A stretch of 35,135 nt of DNA from Actinomycetota bacterium (GTDB taxonomy: Bacteria > Actinomycetota > Thermoleophilia > Gaiellales > Gaiellaceae). Every line of letters begins with the position of its first letter. Position 1 is the stretch's first letter. A program made the translations under genes and the position numbers. The stretch covers positions 1 to 35,135 of the forward strand of contig OMIZ01000166.1 of the NCBI GenBank assembly GCA_900299235.1. The letters are read 5' to 3'. The notes under the pieces were generated by a model that was given only the letters and a program-made list of their open reading frames with translations, was not told where the DNA came from and did not search any database. Shown piece by piece: positions 8,395 through 16,797 of this stretch.

Positions 8395-8777
8395 TCGCGC
8401 TCGTTGCGACTGTTGGCGGAACGTTCGCCGTCGACCTCGACGACCAGGATGTGGGCCCGGCAGACGCGTTCTCGGCCACCCCGGGCGTCGAAACCGGGCT
8501 ACCCCGCGTGCTCCATGCGGCGGCGAGCGGTGCAACGGTGGTGGCCCTTGTCGACGCCAAGCCGCCGCTGCTGCTCTCGTATGACGCAGGCACGACATGG
8601 CGTGAGGGAGGGCGCGGCCTGCCACCAGGACGGGCAGTCGCCATCGCTACCGACGACCCGGACCTGATCGTCTACGCCGCCCGCAATCGCCTCTACGTAT
8701 CGCGCGACGCGGGCGTGTTCTGGACGGCGCTCGAGGTTGAGCTGCCTGAGATCGAAGCGCTCGTGCTTACGGAATGA
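8391..8777 (+). CDS. Short BNR/sialidase-repeat-like protein
   Basis: The 128-residue protein starts at GTG 8391, overlapping the kinase stop by 4 nt. Two copies of a BNR/Asp-box-like motif are visible: LLLSYDAGTTWREGGRGL and RLYVSRDAGVFWTAL (compare S-x-D-x-G-x-x-W). The flanking strands fit blades of a beta-propeller. A whole propeller would need about six blades, so this is either a fragment of a propeller or a unit that oligomerises. There is no signal peptide. Translational coupling to a kinase and a permease is unusual for a BNR protein. Its last 11 nt overlap the convergent PhzF-like gene. Function unknown. Confidence 0.75.
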   Translation: MIALVATVGGTFAVDLDDQDVGPADAFSATPGVETGLPRVLHAAASGATVVALVDAKPPLLLSYDAGTTWREGGRGLPPGRAVAIATDDPDLIVYAARNRLYVSRDAGVFWTALEVELPEIEALVLTE

Positions 8778-9621
8778 GGTACTCGCCGCGGGCGACCACG
8801 ACCGCGGAGCCACCAACGAGGATCCGCTCGATGTTGGTCTCTGTCCCGTTGGCCTGAGCCCAGAGCGTCGACGGGCGACCGATCTCGGTGCCCTGTGAGA
8901 TGCGGATGGTGTCGCCCCAGTTGATGCGGCCATGGCGCGCCAGGTGGAGGGCGAGCGGACCCGCTGCCGAGCCGGTGGCCGCATCCTCAGGGACGCCAGC
9001 GCCTGGCGCAAACATGCGGGTCTTCCACCCGTCGCCCTCTCGCGCAAAGCAGTTCACGCACGCACTCGTGAGATTTGCCAAGAAGCCGAAGTCCGGCTTC
9101 AGCGCAGCCACGGCCTGAGGTGACGGGAACTCGACGAAGATGTGCTTGGGGCCGATGTGGTACAGGTCGACCGGACAGGTTGGCTCTTCGAACTGGCCGA
9201 AGGAACGGATCAGCCGGATAGCACCGTCGAATGCCTGCCAGCCAGGGATCGGCTGCTGCATCCAGCCAAAGGTGATCTTCGGGCCCTCACGCGTGAGGTC
9301 AACCGGCACGAGGCCCCCCTGCGTCTCGATCGTGATCCGCATCTTCTGAAGCGGACCGCCGAGCACGAACGCGGTGCCGAGCGTGGGGTGTCCCGCAAAG
9401 GGCAGCTCCGTCTCGGGCGTGAAGATTCGAATTGAGACGTCGGCATCGGGCTGCGTCGCAGCCTGCACGAACACCGCCTCGGCAAAGCCGATCTCGGCCG
9501 CCAGTTGTTGCATCGTGAACGCATCGAGGTCGCGCGCGTCGGTAAACACGGCGAGCTGATTCCCTCCCGCGAGGGGCGTATCGGTGAAGACATCGGCGAA
9601 CACGTAACGGAGGCGACGCAT
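8767..9621 (-). CDS. PhzF-family isomerase/epimerase-like protein
   Basis: The 284-residue protein starts at ATG 9621 (MRRLRYVFADVFTDTPLAGG). The N-terminus through NQLAVF and the segment IGFAEAVFV, with the conserved catalytic Glu48, are PhzF landmarks. So are FTPETELPFAGHPTLGTA and the second-half motif GVPEDAATGSAAGPLALHL. The fold is two diaminopimelate-epimerase-like halves. PhzF isomerises a phenazine precursor, but most family members, including those in genomes without phenazine genes, have unknown substrates. No phenazine genes are present here, so only the family can be called. It is divergent from the SixA-like gene, 41 nt away. Confidence 0.9.
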   Translation of the reverse strand: MRRLRYVFADVFTDTPLAGGNQLAVFTDARDLDAFTMQQLAAEIGFAEAVFVQAATQPDADVSIRIFTPETELPFAGHPTLGTAFVLGGPLQKMRITIETQGGLVPVDLTREGPKITFGWMQQPIPGWQAFDGAIRLIRSFGQFEEPTCPVDLYHIGPKHIFVEFPSPQAVAALKPDFGFLANLTSACVNCFAREGDGWKTRMFAPGAGVPEDAATGSAAGPLALHLARHGRINWGDTIRISQGTEIGRPSTLWAQANGTETNIERILVGGSAVVVARGEYLIP

Positions 9622-9662
9622 CTCTCGAACGGTAGCGGCCCGGAAGCCTTTACTCTTGGCCG

Positions 9663-10046
9663 GTGCGTTTGATTGTCGTCCGACATGCAGAAGCGGCTCC
9701 GGGAGAGCCCGACGCGCTGCGCGCGCTGACCCCGCAAGGCCGGGTCGATGCTGCCGCGCTCGGAGAGCGACTCGTGACCGAGGGCCTTGAGGCGGTCGTC
9801 TCAAGCCCACTGCTGCGGGCGCGAGAAACGGCCGAGGCAATCGCCGTTGCAAGCGCACTCGCCCCCGAGATCGATGAGCGACTCGCCCCCGGCGCCACCG
9901 CAGACGACCTCAAGGCAGCCGCGCACGGACGCGGTGAAACGGTGGCCGTCGTCGGGCATCAGCCCGACCTAGGGCTTGCTGTACTGGCGCTGACCGGAGA
10001 AGACCATCCCTTTCCCCCAGGCGGAACGGCGGTTGTCGAACTGTGA
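9663..10046 (+). CDS. SixA-like histidine phosphatase
   Basis: The 127-residue protein starts at GTG 9663. It opens with LIVVRHAEA, the RHG/RHA motif whose histidine is phosphorylated in the histidine phosphatase superfamily. Then come LTPQGRVDAAALGERL, VVSSPLLRARETAEAI and VAVVGHQPDLG, the last carrying the second catalytic histidine. The short single-domain layout matches SixA, which removes phosphate from protein histidines. The gene's TGA overlaps the GTG of the following ABC ATPase gene by 4 nt, but a direct functional tie to the transporter is not evident. The true substrate could also be a small phosphoester. Confidence 0.85.
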   Translation: MRLIVVRHAEAAPGEPDALRALTPQGRVDAAALGERLVTEGLEAVVSSPLLRARETAEAIAVASALAPEIDERLAPGATADDLKAAAHGRGETVAVVGHQPDLGLAVLALTGEDHPFPPGGTAVVEL

Positions 10047-10900
10047 GCGCAGCGGTCTCCGTTCGTGGCCTACGCAAGAGCTACGGCGACGTCGAAGCCG
10101 TTAAAGGCATCGACTTCGAGATCGAGGCCGGGCAGGTCTTCGGACTCCTCGGCCCGAATGGCGCCGGCAAGACGACCACCGTCGAAATCCTCGAGGGCTA
10201 CCGCGATCGCACCTCCGGCGACGTCTCGGTGCTCGGCGAAGATCCTCAGCGCGCTGGCCGCGGCTGGCGATCACGGATCGGTGTTGTTCTCCAATCCTCG
10301 TCGCTCTACCCGAACCTCACTCCGCGCGAGAGCCTCCGTGTCTTCGCCGGGTACTACGAGAACCCGCGGCCGGTCGATGACGTGATCGAGATCGTCGGTC
10401 TCACCGAGAAGGCCGACGCGCGCGCCCGCACGCTCTCGGGCGGTCAGAAGCGCCGCCTCGACCTCGGACTCGCCCTCATCGGCAACCCCGACATGATCTT
10501 TCTCGACGAGCCCACGACCGGCTTCGACCCGGGTGCTCGCCGGGCCGCGTGGGAGACGATCCGCAACCTCCGCACGCTCGGCACGACGATCCTGCTCACC
10601 ACCCACTACCTCGACGAAGCCGAGCAGCTTGCCGACCAGGTCGCAGTGCTCCGTGGCGGTGTGATCGTCCGTGCCGGCTCGCCTGCCGACCTCACCGGCG
10701 GCGCATCGGAAACCGAGATCCGCTACCGCCAGGGCGGCGAAGACGTACTCGAGCGCACCACCGACCCGACCCGCCGCCTCCACGAGCTCACCTCCGCCGC
10801 CCTTGAACGTGGCGAAGCGCTCGAAGGCATCGAAGTGCGGCGACCCACGCTCGAAGAGGTCTACCTCGAACTCACCGGCTCCGAAGCAGGTGCCGAATGA
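10043..10900 (+). CDS. ABC transporter ATP-binding protein (ABC-2 exporter type)
   Basis: The 285-residue protein starts at GTG 10043. The ATPase motifs are complete. Walker A is GPNGAGKTT (37-45), the Q-loop is VVLQSSSLYP (~81-90), the signature is LSGGQKRRLDLG (131-142), and Walker B is MIFLDEPTTG (151-160). The switch histidine lies in LLTTHYLDEAEQLADQ. The ~70-residue C-terminal extension is typical of DrrA/YhcH-like export ATPases. It overlaps the permease gene by 4 nt (ATGA), so the two should form one complex energising export at the inner membrane. The transported compound is unknown. Confidence 0.92.
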   Translation: MSAAVSVRGLRKSYGDVEAVKGIDFEIEAGQVFGLLGPNGAGKTTTVEILEGYRDRTSGDVSVLGEDPQRAGRGWRSRIGVVLQSSSLYPNLTPRESLRVFAGYYENPRPVDDVIEIVGLTEKADARARTLSGGQKRRLDLGLALIGNPDMIFLDEPTTGFDPGARRAAWETIRNLRTLGTTILLTTHYLDEAEQLADQVAVLRGGVIVRAGSPADLTGGASETEIRYRQGGEDVLERTTDPTRRLHELTSAALERGEALEGIEVRRPTLEEVYLELTGSEAGAE

Positions 10901-11652
10901 AGCTCTTCACCCACCAGCTCCGCACCGAGCAGCTGCTCTTCTGGCGCAACCGCGAAGCGGCGTTCTTCACGTTCTTCCTGCCCGTCATCTTCTTCCTGAT
11001 CTTCGGAGCCGTCTACGGCAACACGCTGATCAGCTCTGAGCACATCAAGGGTTCCTACTTCCTCGAAGCCGGAATGATCGGGTACGGCGTTGCCTCCACC
11101 TGTTTCGCTGGCCTCGGCATCACGCTCGTCGTCCGCCGCGAACTCGGGATCCTCAAGCGCGTCCGCACCACGCCGCTCACGCCCATCACCTACCTCAGCG
11201 CTGTGCTCGGCTCGATCTTCGTCGTCTTCCTGCTCGAAGCCGCGCTGATCATCCTGATCGGTCGCGTGCTCTTCGGTGTTCCATTCCCCGCCCAGGCGCT
11301 CTCAGTGCTCGTCGTCCTGCTGATCGGCGCCGTGTGCTTCGCCGCCATGGGACTCGGGATCTCCGGCCTCGTGCGCTCAGCCGAAGGATCGTCGGCCGCA
11401 ATCAACGCCGTCTACCTGCCGATGGCGATCATCTCTGGCACGTTCTTCACGCCGAAGGGCTACCCGACATTTCTCAAGGTGATCGCCGACGCCCTGCCGC
11501 TCACCCACTACACCAAGGTCACACGCGACGTGATGGTGCACGGCGAACACATCTGGACTGACTGGAAGCAGCTGCTCGTCGTGCTCGCCTGGGGCATCGT
11601 CGGCATGCTCGCGGCCCTCAAGTTTTTCCGCTGGCAGCCTAGAGAGGCGTGA
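10897..11652 (+). CDS. ABC-2 type permease subunit
   Basis: The 251-residue protein starts at ATG 10897, overlapping the ATPase gene by 4 nt. It has about six hydrophobic segments: AFFTFFLPVIFFLIFGAVY near 28, the region around YGVASTCFAGLGITLVV, a long helix near IFVVFLLEAALIIL, two more between 140 and 185, and a final one before the stop. The cytoplasmic loop VRRELGILKRVRTTPLTP is the conserved coupling segment of ABC-2 permeases. FFTPKGYPTFLKVIADALPLTHY is also typical but is only partly conserved. It pairs with the preceding ATPase. The substrate may be a drug, lipid or polymer. Confidence 0.92.
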   Translation: MKLFTHQLRTEQLLFWRNREAAFFTFFLPVIFFLIFGAVYGNTLISSEHIKGSYFLEAGMIGYGVASTCFAGLGITLVVRRELGILKRVRTTPLTPITYLSAVLGSIFVVFLLEAALIILIGRVLFGVPFPAQALSVLVVLLIGAVCFAAMGLGISGLVRSAEGSSAAINAVYLPMAIISGTFFTPKGYPTFLKVIADALPLTHYTKVTRDVMVHGEHIWTDWKQLLVVLAWGIVGMLAALKFFRWQPREA

Positions 11653-11756
11653 TCGCCGACCCATGGCGACGAAGCATGTGTCGGCAAGCACGCTTGAACG
11701 TCCAAGGCCATGGCTCGAAGAAACGTTCTCCCGAGCGTTCGGCTCTGAGTGTGTGA

Positions 11757-11774
11757 GGCGTAGAGCTCTACGCC
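11757..11774. terminator. 18-bp perfect palindrome at the aconitase stop codon
   Basis: GGCGTAGAGCTCTACGCC is a perfect palindrome. The aconitase TAG stop (complement of 11768-11770) lies inside it. As RNA it forms a 7-bp stem with an AGCU loop in either direction. It lies between the converging ABC operon and the aconitase gene, so a U-poor bidirectional terminator is the simplest reading. A protein-binding site is the alternative. Confidence 0.45.
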
Positions 11775-14383
11775 GCGAGGCGGCGGAGCACGAACGGCAG
11801 GATGCCGCCGTGACGGACGTACTCGCGCTCCTTCGGCGTATCGAGCCGGAGGGTGGCGCGGAAGGTCTTATCGTCGGCCCGCACCGTGACCTCACGTGCC
11901 TCGGCGTTCTCGACACCCTCGATCGCAAAGCTCTCGTGACCGGTCAGGCCGAGCGTTTCGAGGTTCTCGCCGGGTAGGAACTGGAGCGGCAGGATCCCCA
12001 TCATCAGCAGGTTTGAGCGGTGGATGCGCTCGTAGCTCTCGGCGATCACCGCACGCACTCCGAGAAGGCGGGGTCCCTTGGCGGCCCAGTCGCGCGAGGA
12101 GCCGGAACCGTACTCCTTGCCGGCCAGCACGATCAGCGGCGTTGACTCGGCCGCGTACTTCTCGGCCGCGTCGAAGATCGACATCTCCTCGCCCGACGGG
12201 ATGTGCACTGTCCACGTTCCCTCGGCACCAGGGACGAGCTTGTTGCGCAGCCGCACGTTCGCGAACGTGCCGCGCATCATCACCTCGTGGTTGCCGCGGC
12301 GTGAGCCGTAGGAGTTGAAGTCGGCGCGCTCGATGCCGCGCTCAACCAGGTAGCGCCCGGCGGGTGAGTCGAGCTTGATCGAACCTGCGGGAGAGATGTG
12401 GTCGGTTGTCACCGAGTCGCCGATTGAAACGAGGCAGCGTGCGCCGGCGATGTCGGGCACCGTGCCCGGCTCGCGCGGAATGTTCTCGAGGTAGGTCGGG
12501 CGGCGAACGTAGGTCGACGCGTCATCCCAGGCGAAGAGGTCACCTTCGGGAACAGGCAGGCTCTGCCACGTGTCGTCGCCCGAGAAGACGTCGGCGTACG
12601 AGTTACGGAAGAGGTCGCCCTGAACGGCCTGGGCGATCGTGTCGGACACTTCTTTGGTCGAGGGCCAGATGTCACGCAGGAAGACATCGGCGCCATTGCT
12701 GTCCTGGCCGAGTTGCTCGTTCTCGAGGTCAAGATCCATGCGGCCCGCGAGCGCGTATGCAACGACGAGCGGCGGTGAGGCGAGGTAGTTCGCCTTGATC
12801 TCCGGATGGATGCGTGCCTCGAAGTTGCGATTGCCTGAGAGCACGGCGCACGCGACGAGGTCGCCCTCGCCGATCGCGGCGGAGATCTCGTCAGGCAACG
12901 GACCCGCATTGCCGATACAGGTCATGCAGCCGTACCCGACCGTGTTGAAGCCGAGCGCGTCGAGGTACTGCTCAAGCCCAGCACGGCGGTAGTAGTCGGT
13001 GACGACCCGGGAGCCTGGGGCGAGCGACGATTTCACCCAGGGCTTGCGCGTGAGGCCACGCTCGACGGCGTTGCGGGCGAGGAGGCCAGCCGCAACCATC
13101 ACCTGCGGGTTCGACGTGTTGGTGCACGACGTGATCGATGCGATCACCACAGCACCGTGGCCGATCTCGGCCTCTTCGCCTGCGGTCGTGAGACCAACGC
13201 GTGTCGACTGGGCCGCGGCGTTGACGCCGAAGCTCTCCAGCGCGTCCGTAAACGACTTCTTCGCGTTCGCCAGCTCGAGACGGTCCTGCGGACGGCGCGG
13301 GCCGGCAAGCGAGGGAACGACATCGCCGAGGTCGAGCTCGACGATCGTTGAGTACTCGGGTGCGGCGTGGCTCTCGTGCCAGAGCGCGTTGTCGCGGCAG
13401 TACGCCTCAACAAGCGCGACCCGCGCGTCGCTGCGGCCGGTGAGGCGCAGGTAGTCGAGCGTAAGCTCGTCGACCGGGAAGAAGCCACACGTCGCGCCGT
13501 ACTCCGGTGCCATGTTTGCGATCGTCGCGCGGTCGGCAACGGGGAGGCCAGCAAGGCCAGGGCCGAAGTACTCGACGAACTTGCCGACAACACCGGTGCG
13601 GCGAAGGATCTCGGTTACGGTCAGCACGAGGTCGGTCGCGGTCGCGCCTTCGCGTAGCGCGCCACTCAGCCGGAAGCCGACGACCTGTGGAACGAGCATC
13701 GACAGCGGTTCGCCGAGCATCGCCGCCTCCGCTTCGATGCCACCGACGCCCCAGCCGAGCACGCCGAGCCCGTTGACCATCGTCGTGTGTGAGTCGGTGC
13801 CGACAAGCGTGTCCGGGAAGGCGACGCCGTTGCGATCCTCGATGACGCGCGAGAGGTACTCAAGGTTGACCTGATGGCAGATGCCGGTGCCGGGCGGTAC
13901 GACGGCGAACTCGCGCAGCGCGCGCTGGCCCCAGCGAAGGAAGAGGTAGCGCTCGCGGTTGCGGGTGAACTCAAGCTCGACGTTCCGCGCGTACGCGCCC
14001 GACGAGGCAAACGCGTCGACCTGCACCGAATGGTCGATCACCAGCTCGGCGGGAATCAGCGGATTGATCTTCGCGGGATCGCCGCCAAGATCCGCCATCG
14101 CGTTGCGCATCGCAGCGAGATCGACAACGGCGGGGACGCCGGTCAGATCCTGCAGCAGCACGCGCGACGGAGAGAACGAGATCTCCTTCGACGGCTCGGC
14201 TGCTGGGTCCCACGACGTGACCGCGGCGACATCCGCCTCGCCACCAGCGCGTAGGACGTTCTCGAGGAGAACGCGCAAGCTGTAGGGCAGGCGGTCGATA
14301 TCGGCGCCTGGAGCAAGCTCGCGAAGCCGGTAGACGTCATACGTCTTCCCTCCGGCGGTGAGTGGGGAAGGCGCGGCTGCCAT
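11768..14383 (-). CDS. acnA: Aconitate hydratase (AcnA type)
   Basis: The 871-residue protein starts at ATG 14383; a TTG at 14395 is an alternative and neither has a strong ribosome site. It interconverts citrate and isocitrate in the TCA cycle in the cytoplasm. Cluster ligands for [4Fe-4S] are Cys420 in [11 protein letters not shown] and Cys486/Cys489 in [31 protein letters not shown] and the C-terminal swivel-domain motif [19 protein letters not shown], with substrate-binding Ser/Arg, are both present. Length and domain order match AcnA/IRP1-type enzymes. It stands alone, divergent from an S51-type peptidase gene, with a short inverted repeat in the shared 71-nt gap that may be a regulatory site. 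Confidence 0.97.
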   Translation of the reverse strand: MAAAPSPLTAGGKTYDVYRLRELAPGADIDRLPYSLRVLLENVLRAGGEADVAAVTSWDPAAEPSKEISFSPSRVLLQDLTGVPAVVDLAAMRNAMADLGGDPAKINPLIPAELVIDHSVQVDAFASSGAYARNVELEFTRNRERYLFLRWGQRALREFAVVPPGTGICHQVNLEYLSRVIEDRNGVAFPDTLVGTDSHTTMVNGLGVLGWGVGGIEAEAAMLGEPLSMLVPQVVGFRLSGALREGATATDLVLTVTEILRRTGVVGKFVEYFGPGLAGLPVADRATIANMAPEYGATCGFFPVDELTLDYLRLTGRSDARVALVEAYCRDNALWHESHAAPEYSTIVELDLGDVVPSLAGPRRPQDRLELANAKKSFTDALESFGVNAAAQSTRVGLTTAGEEAEIGHGAVVIASITSCTNTSNPQVMVAAGLLARNAVERGLTRKPWVKSSLAPGSRVVTDYYRRAGLEQYLDALGFNTVGYGCMTCIGNAGPLPDEISAAIGEGDLVACAVLSGNRNFEARIHPEIKANYLASPPLVVAYALAGRMDLDLENEQLGQDSNGADVFLRDIWPSTKEVSDTIAQAVQGDLFRNSYADVFSGDDTWQSLPVPEGDLFAWDDASTYVRRPTYLENIPREPGTVPDIAGARCLVSIGDSVTTDHISPAGSIKLDSPAGRYLVERGIERADFNSYGSRRGNHEVMMRGTFANVRLRNKLVPGAEGTWTVHIPSGEEMSIFDAAEKYAAESTPLIVLAGKEYGSGSSRDWAAKGPRLLGVRAVIAESYERIHRSNLLMMGILPLQFLPGENLETLGLTGHESFAIEGVENAEAREVTVRADDKTFRATLRLDTPKEREYVRHGGILPFVLRRLAA

Positions 14384-14403
14384 TACTCGATTCAATCAAA
14401 AGT

Positions 14404-14418
14404 CGGTGGGATCCACCG
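14404..14418. promoter_or_regulatory. Inverted repeat in the acnA/peptidase divergent gap
   Basis: CGGTGG (14404-14409) and CCACCG (14413-14418) are exact reverse complements around GAT. The site lies ~21 bp upstream of the acnA ATG and 36 bp upstream of the peptidase ATG, where an operator could control either gene. No known regulator box was matched. Confidence 0.3.
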
Positions 14419-14454
14419 CAGTTCCTATTGGTTTGCGGTCTACACTCGGGCGCC

Positions 14455-15144
14455 ATGACGGCGAAACGGCAGATCGTTGGCCTCGGCGGCTACCCCGAAC
14501 CGGATGACGGCAGACCGCTCTGGGAGTGGATCGCGAGCCTTACCGGGAAGAAGAAGCCGAAGATCCTTTTCGTGCCGACTGCTGTTGGCGACAAGGACGA
14601 GTACATCGCCTGGTTCGAGAAATCCCACGCAGGCCTTGGCGAGCTCGGCTCTCTGACGTTCTTCCCGTATCCGCCAGACGATCTTCGCGCGTTCGTCCTA
14701 TCGCACGATGCGATCCACATCTGCGGCGGCAACACTGCGAACGCGCTCGCGATCTGGCGTGTGCATGGCTTCGACGCGATCCTCCGCGAAGCGTGGGAGC
14801 AGGGGACAGTGCTCTACGGCGGCAGCGCCGGAATGATCTGCTGGTTCGAGGCGTCGATCACTGACTCGTTCGGCCCGCAGCTCGAAGGTATGCATGACGG
14901 CCTCGGCTTCCTCTCGGGCAGCGCGTGCCCCCACTACGACCTGGAGCCGCTCCGTCGACCTCGCTATCGCGAACTCATTTCCGCGGGCTTTCCGAGCGGT
15001 ATTGCCGTCGATGACTGTGTTGCCGTGCACTACGTTGACTCAGAGCTGCACGAGGTCGTCGCGTTCCGCGAAGGCGCGGGAGCGTACCTCGTCTCGAGCG
15101 ACGGCGAAGTGCCGCTGCCGACGCGCCTCGGCGCGCTCGCTTAA
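14455..15144 (+). CDS. Peptidase S51 (PepE/cyanophycinase-like) family protein
   Basis: The 229-residue protein starts at ATG 14455 (MTAKRQIVGLGGYPEPDD). HICGGNTANALAIWRVHGFD and LYGGSAGMICWFE are the family's conserved motifs. The serine in GGSAGM is the nucleophile on the tight turn of the class I glutamine amidotransferase-like fold. A later His in SACPHYDLEPL probably completes the active site. PepE cleaves Asp-X dipeptides and cyanophycinase cleaves Asp-Arg polymers. This member lacks the extra length of cyanophycinase, so a cytoplasmic dipeptidase role is more likely. The stop codon sits inside a 15-bp palindrome. Confidence 0.85.
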   Translation: MTAKRQIVGLGGYPEPDDGRPLWEWIASLTGKKKPKILFVPTAVGDKDEYIAWFEKSHAGLGELGSLTFFPYPPDDLRAFVLSHDAIHICGGNTANALAIWRVHGFDAILREAWEQGTVLYGGSAGMICWFEASITDSFGPQLEGMHDGLGFLSGSACPHYDLEPLRRPRYRELISAGFPSGIAVDDCVAVHYVDSELHEVVAFREGAGAYLVSSDGEVPLPTRLGALA

Positions 15145-15155
15145 CCGACGGTTAA
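15141..15155. repeat. 15-bp palindrome over the peptidase stop codon
   Basis: TTAACCG, a central A, and CGGTTAA form a perfect inverted repeat that contains the TAA stop. It may be an operator or a short transcript-end structure. A one-base loop makes a pure hairpin role unlikely without fraying. Confidence 0.35.
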
Positions 15156-15351
15156 CAGCCGGGTGGCCTGCGGTGAGCGCGCGGGCCGTTATACAGAGAA
15201 GACAGATCTGGTCTGTCGCTGACAGCCCAAAGAGATGGCTGCGGCCCGCCTGCCTGCCCGGGCCGCGGCCATGCACTTCGCCTTGTGCGTGCTGCTCAGA
15301 TGATGGGGTGTCGTCTGAGCAGCACAGCGCAGGGCGGCGTAGTCTTTGGGT
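15156..15351 (+). ncRNA. Hairpin-dense gap: candidate structured RNA or 5' leader
   Basis: No gene fits this gap, but five successive hairpins can be drawn. They are GGCCTGCG/CGCGGGCC (15165-15187, one G-U pair), GACAGA/TCTGTC (15201-15217), CAGCC/GGCTG (15223-15241), GCGGCCC/GGGCCGC (15241-15266) and GTGCTGCTCAGA/TCTGAGCAGCAC (15289-15325, 12 perfect pairs, 13-nt loop). The third and fourth share one base. The last ends 26 nt before the ATG at 15352, so this could be a leader that controls that gene or a separate small RNA. No known riboswitch, 6S or SRP signature is present. High GC makes chance hairpins likely, but the 12-bp stem is harder to dismiss. Confidence 0.35.
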
Positions 15352-15696
15352 ATGGAACGAGGGCAGGTCGTATTCGATGAGACCGTTGTCGAGCAAGAGG
15401 ACCAGCTCTGGCACGACGACAACGACGACTACGACGGCTGGTTCTGCGTTCGTACCGATCCGTTCCCGTGCCCCGCAGCGGGGTGCACGTTCGTAGCGGA
15501 GTTCATGACCGCCGCGCATCTGATTCTCGTTTGGCAGGAGCGCGACGATCCCAACCTCTTGAAGCACGCCGCACGCGCCCGCGACGTCGGACGGAACCCC
15601 CGAGTGGTCGGGTACCGATCCGAATACGGCCCGAGCGCGTCGTACTACGCGTGGATTGCGGCCGGTCGCCCCGTGCACGGCATCCGCGCGAGTTGA
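15352..15696 (+). CDS. Small acidic Cys/His protein of unknown function
   Basis: The 114-residue protein starts at ATG 15352. It has a very acidic first third (QLWHDDNDDYDGW), then FPCPAAGCTFVAEFMTAAHL. Two cysteines four residues apart are followed ten residues later by a histidine and 15 further on by another, a pattern that could bind zinc although it is not a standard C2H2 finger. SEYGPSASYYAWIAAGRP lies near the end. It overlaps the ligase gene by a TTGA junction, so the two should be co-translated. I do not recognise the family. It may be a small metal-binding or regulatory partner, and the hairpin-rich leader in front of it is a possible control element. Confidence 0.7.
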   Translation: MERGQVVFDETVVEQEDQLWHDDNDDYDGWFCVRTDPFPCPAAGCTFVAEFMTAAHLILVWQERDDPNLLKHAARARDVGRNPRVVGYRSEYGPSASYYAWIAAGRPVHGIRAS

Positions 15697-16793
15697 CACA
15701 GGCCGGGGACAGGTTCGGCAGCTACCCGACCCTGACGATGGGGGTTGAGGAAGAGCTGATGATCATCGACCCGGTGACGTTCGACCTGTTCCCCGGGGTT
15801 CAACGCATTCGAGCCCGCGCCACCTCGTACGACCTACCCGGGCCGGTGAAGACTGAGCTGCACGCATCGATCTTCGAGCTGAACACGCCACCGTGCGCGA
15901 CGGCGCATGAGGCTGCAGCATCGCTCACTGCCCTCCGCACCGGGATCGCCGAGGTGGTCGCGGCTGAGGGCTTGGCGTTTGCGGCGGCAGGCTGCCACCC
16001 CTTCGCGCGGGCGCTCGACCAGGAGATCGTCGACGACGAGCGCTACCAGCACTTCGTCGGCTGGGCCGGTGTGTCGGCGCAGCGCCAGGGTGTGCAGGGG
16101 CTGCACGTCCACCTATCGATGCCCGACGGTGAGACGTGCTGGACGGTGCTTGAAGGGATGCTCCAGTGGCTGCCCGTGATCCTTGCGCTGTCGGCCAACT
16201 CGCCGTGGTTCGAAGGTGTCCAGAACGGGGTGCACTCGAACCGCGCAGAGATTCTGCTCGACCTGCCCCGCACCGGTGCTCCCCCGCCGTGCGGTTCGTA
16301 CGCGGGCTGGAAGGCCTGGGCGAATCGGCTGATCGCACTCGGCATCTTCGAAGACGCAACGAGGCTCTGGTGGGATGTCAGGCCGAACCCACACCTCGGG
16401 ACAGTCGAGGTACGGATCGCCGACCAACCGACCGACGTCCGCCGCTCCGGTGCCTTCGCGGCGTTGATCCAGGCGCTTGCAGCGACGATTCTCGAAGCAG
16501 CGTCAGCGCCGGAGGTTGACCCGGCTCGCCGGGGCGACTACCACCACAACCGTTGGGCGGCCTCGCACTACGGCCCGCTCGCGACCCTGATCCATCCCGA
16601 CGGCAGCCGGGTTGCGTCTGCGGCTGAGCTTGGCGCAGAGCTGCTTGAACTCGTCGCCCCGGCAGCGCGTGCACTCGGCTCAAGTGACCTCCTCACGGTG
16701 ATCGCACCAGAGACGTGCGAGGCTGACATCCAGACGGTCCTTGCGACCCCCCGCGAGGTTGCGGCCGATCTCGTAGCCCGTTCGGTAGCGTGA
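15693..16793 (+). CDS. Carboxylate-amine ligase (YbdK/GCS2 family)
   Basis: I start this 366-residue protein at TTG 15693, which overlaps the previous stop (TTGA) and gives the short lead-in normal for the family. ATG 15738 is the alternative. PTLTMGVEEELMIID is the conserved beginning. TELHASIFELNTPPC, GLHVHLSM, and HNRWAASHYG are landmarks of the GCS2 branch of glutamine-synthetase-fold ligases, which have weak gamma-glutamylcysteine synthetase activity in E. coli YbdK and include EgtA-type enzymes. The HVH and acidic residues should bind Mg-ATP. The nearby HMA and sigR-rsrA genes make a low-molecular-weight thiol role attractive, but that is inference. The true substrate is not determined by sequence. 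Confidence 0.88.
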   Translation: MTQAGDRFGSYPTLTMGVEEELMIIDPVTFDLFPGVQRIRARATSYDLPGPVKTELHASIFELNTPPCATAHEAAASLTALRTGIAEVVAAEGLAFAAAGCHPFARALDQEIVDDERYQHFVGWAGVSAQRQGVQGLHVHLSMPDGETCWTVLEGMLQWLPVILALSANSPWFEGVQNGVHSNRAEILLDLPRTGAPPPCGSYAGWKAWANRLIALGIFEDATRLWWDVRPNPHLGTVEVRIADQPTDVRRSGAFAALIQALAATILEAASAPEVDPARRGDYHHNRWAASHYGPLATLIHPDGSRVASAAELGAELLELVAPAARALGSSDLLTVIAPETCEADIQTVLATPREVAADLVARSVA

Positions 16794-16797
16794 CGTC

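Noticed and set aside
8767-9858. PhzF gene starting at 9858
   Set aside because: The first 79 residues of that reading are Arg/Ala/Pro-rich with no PhzF similarity, and they overlap the SixA-like gene; ATG 9621 begins exactly where the family's N-terminus does.
15156-15351. Resemblance of AGCCCAAAGAGATGGCTG to part of bacterial SRP RNA
   Set aside because: The conserved SRP core (GGTCAGG and GGAAGCAGCC pairing) is absent, so only chance similarity remains.
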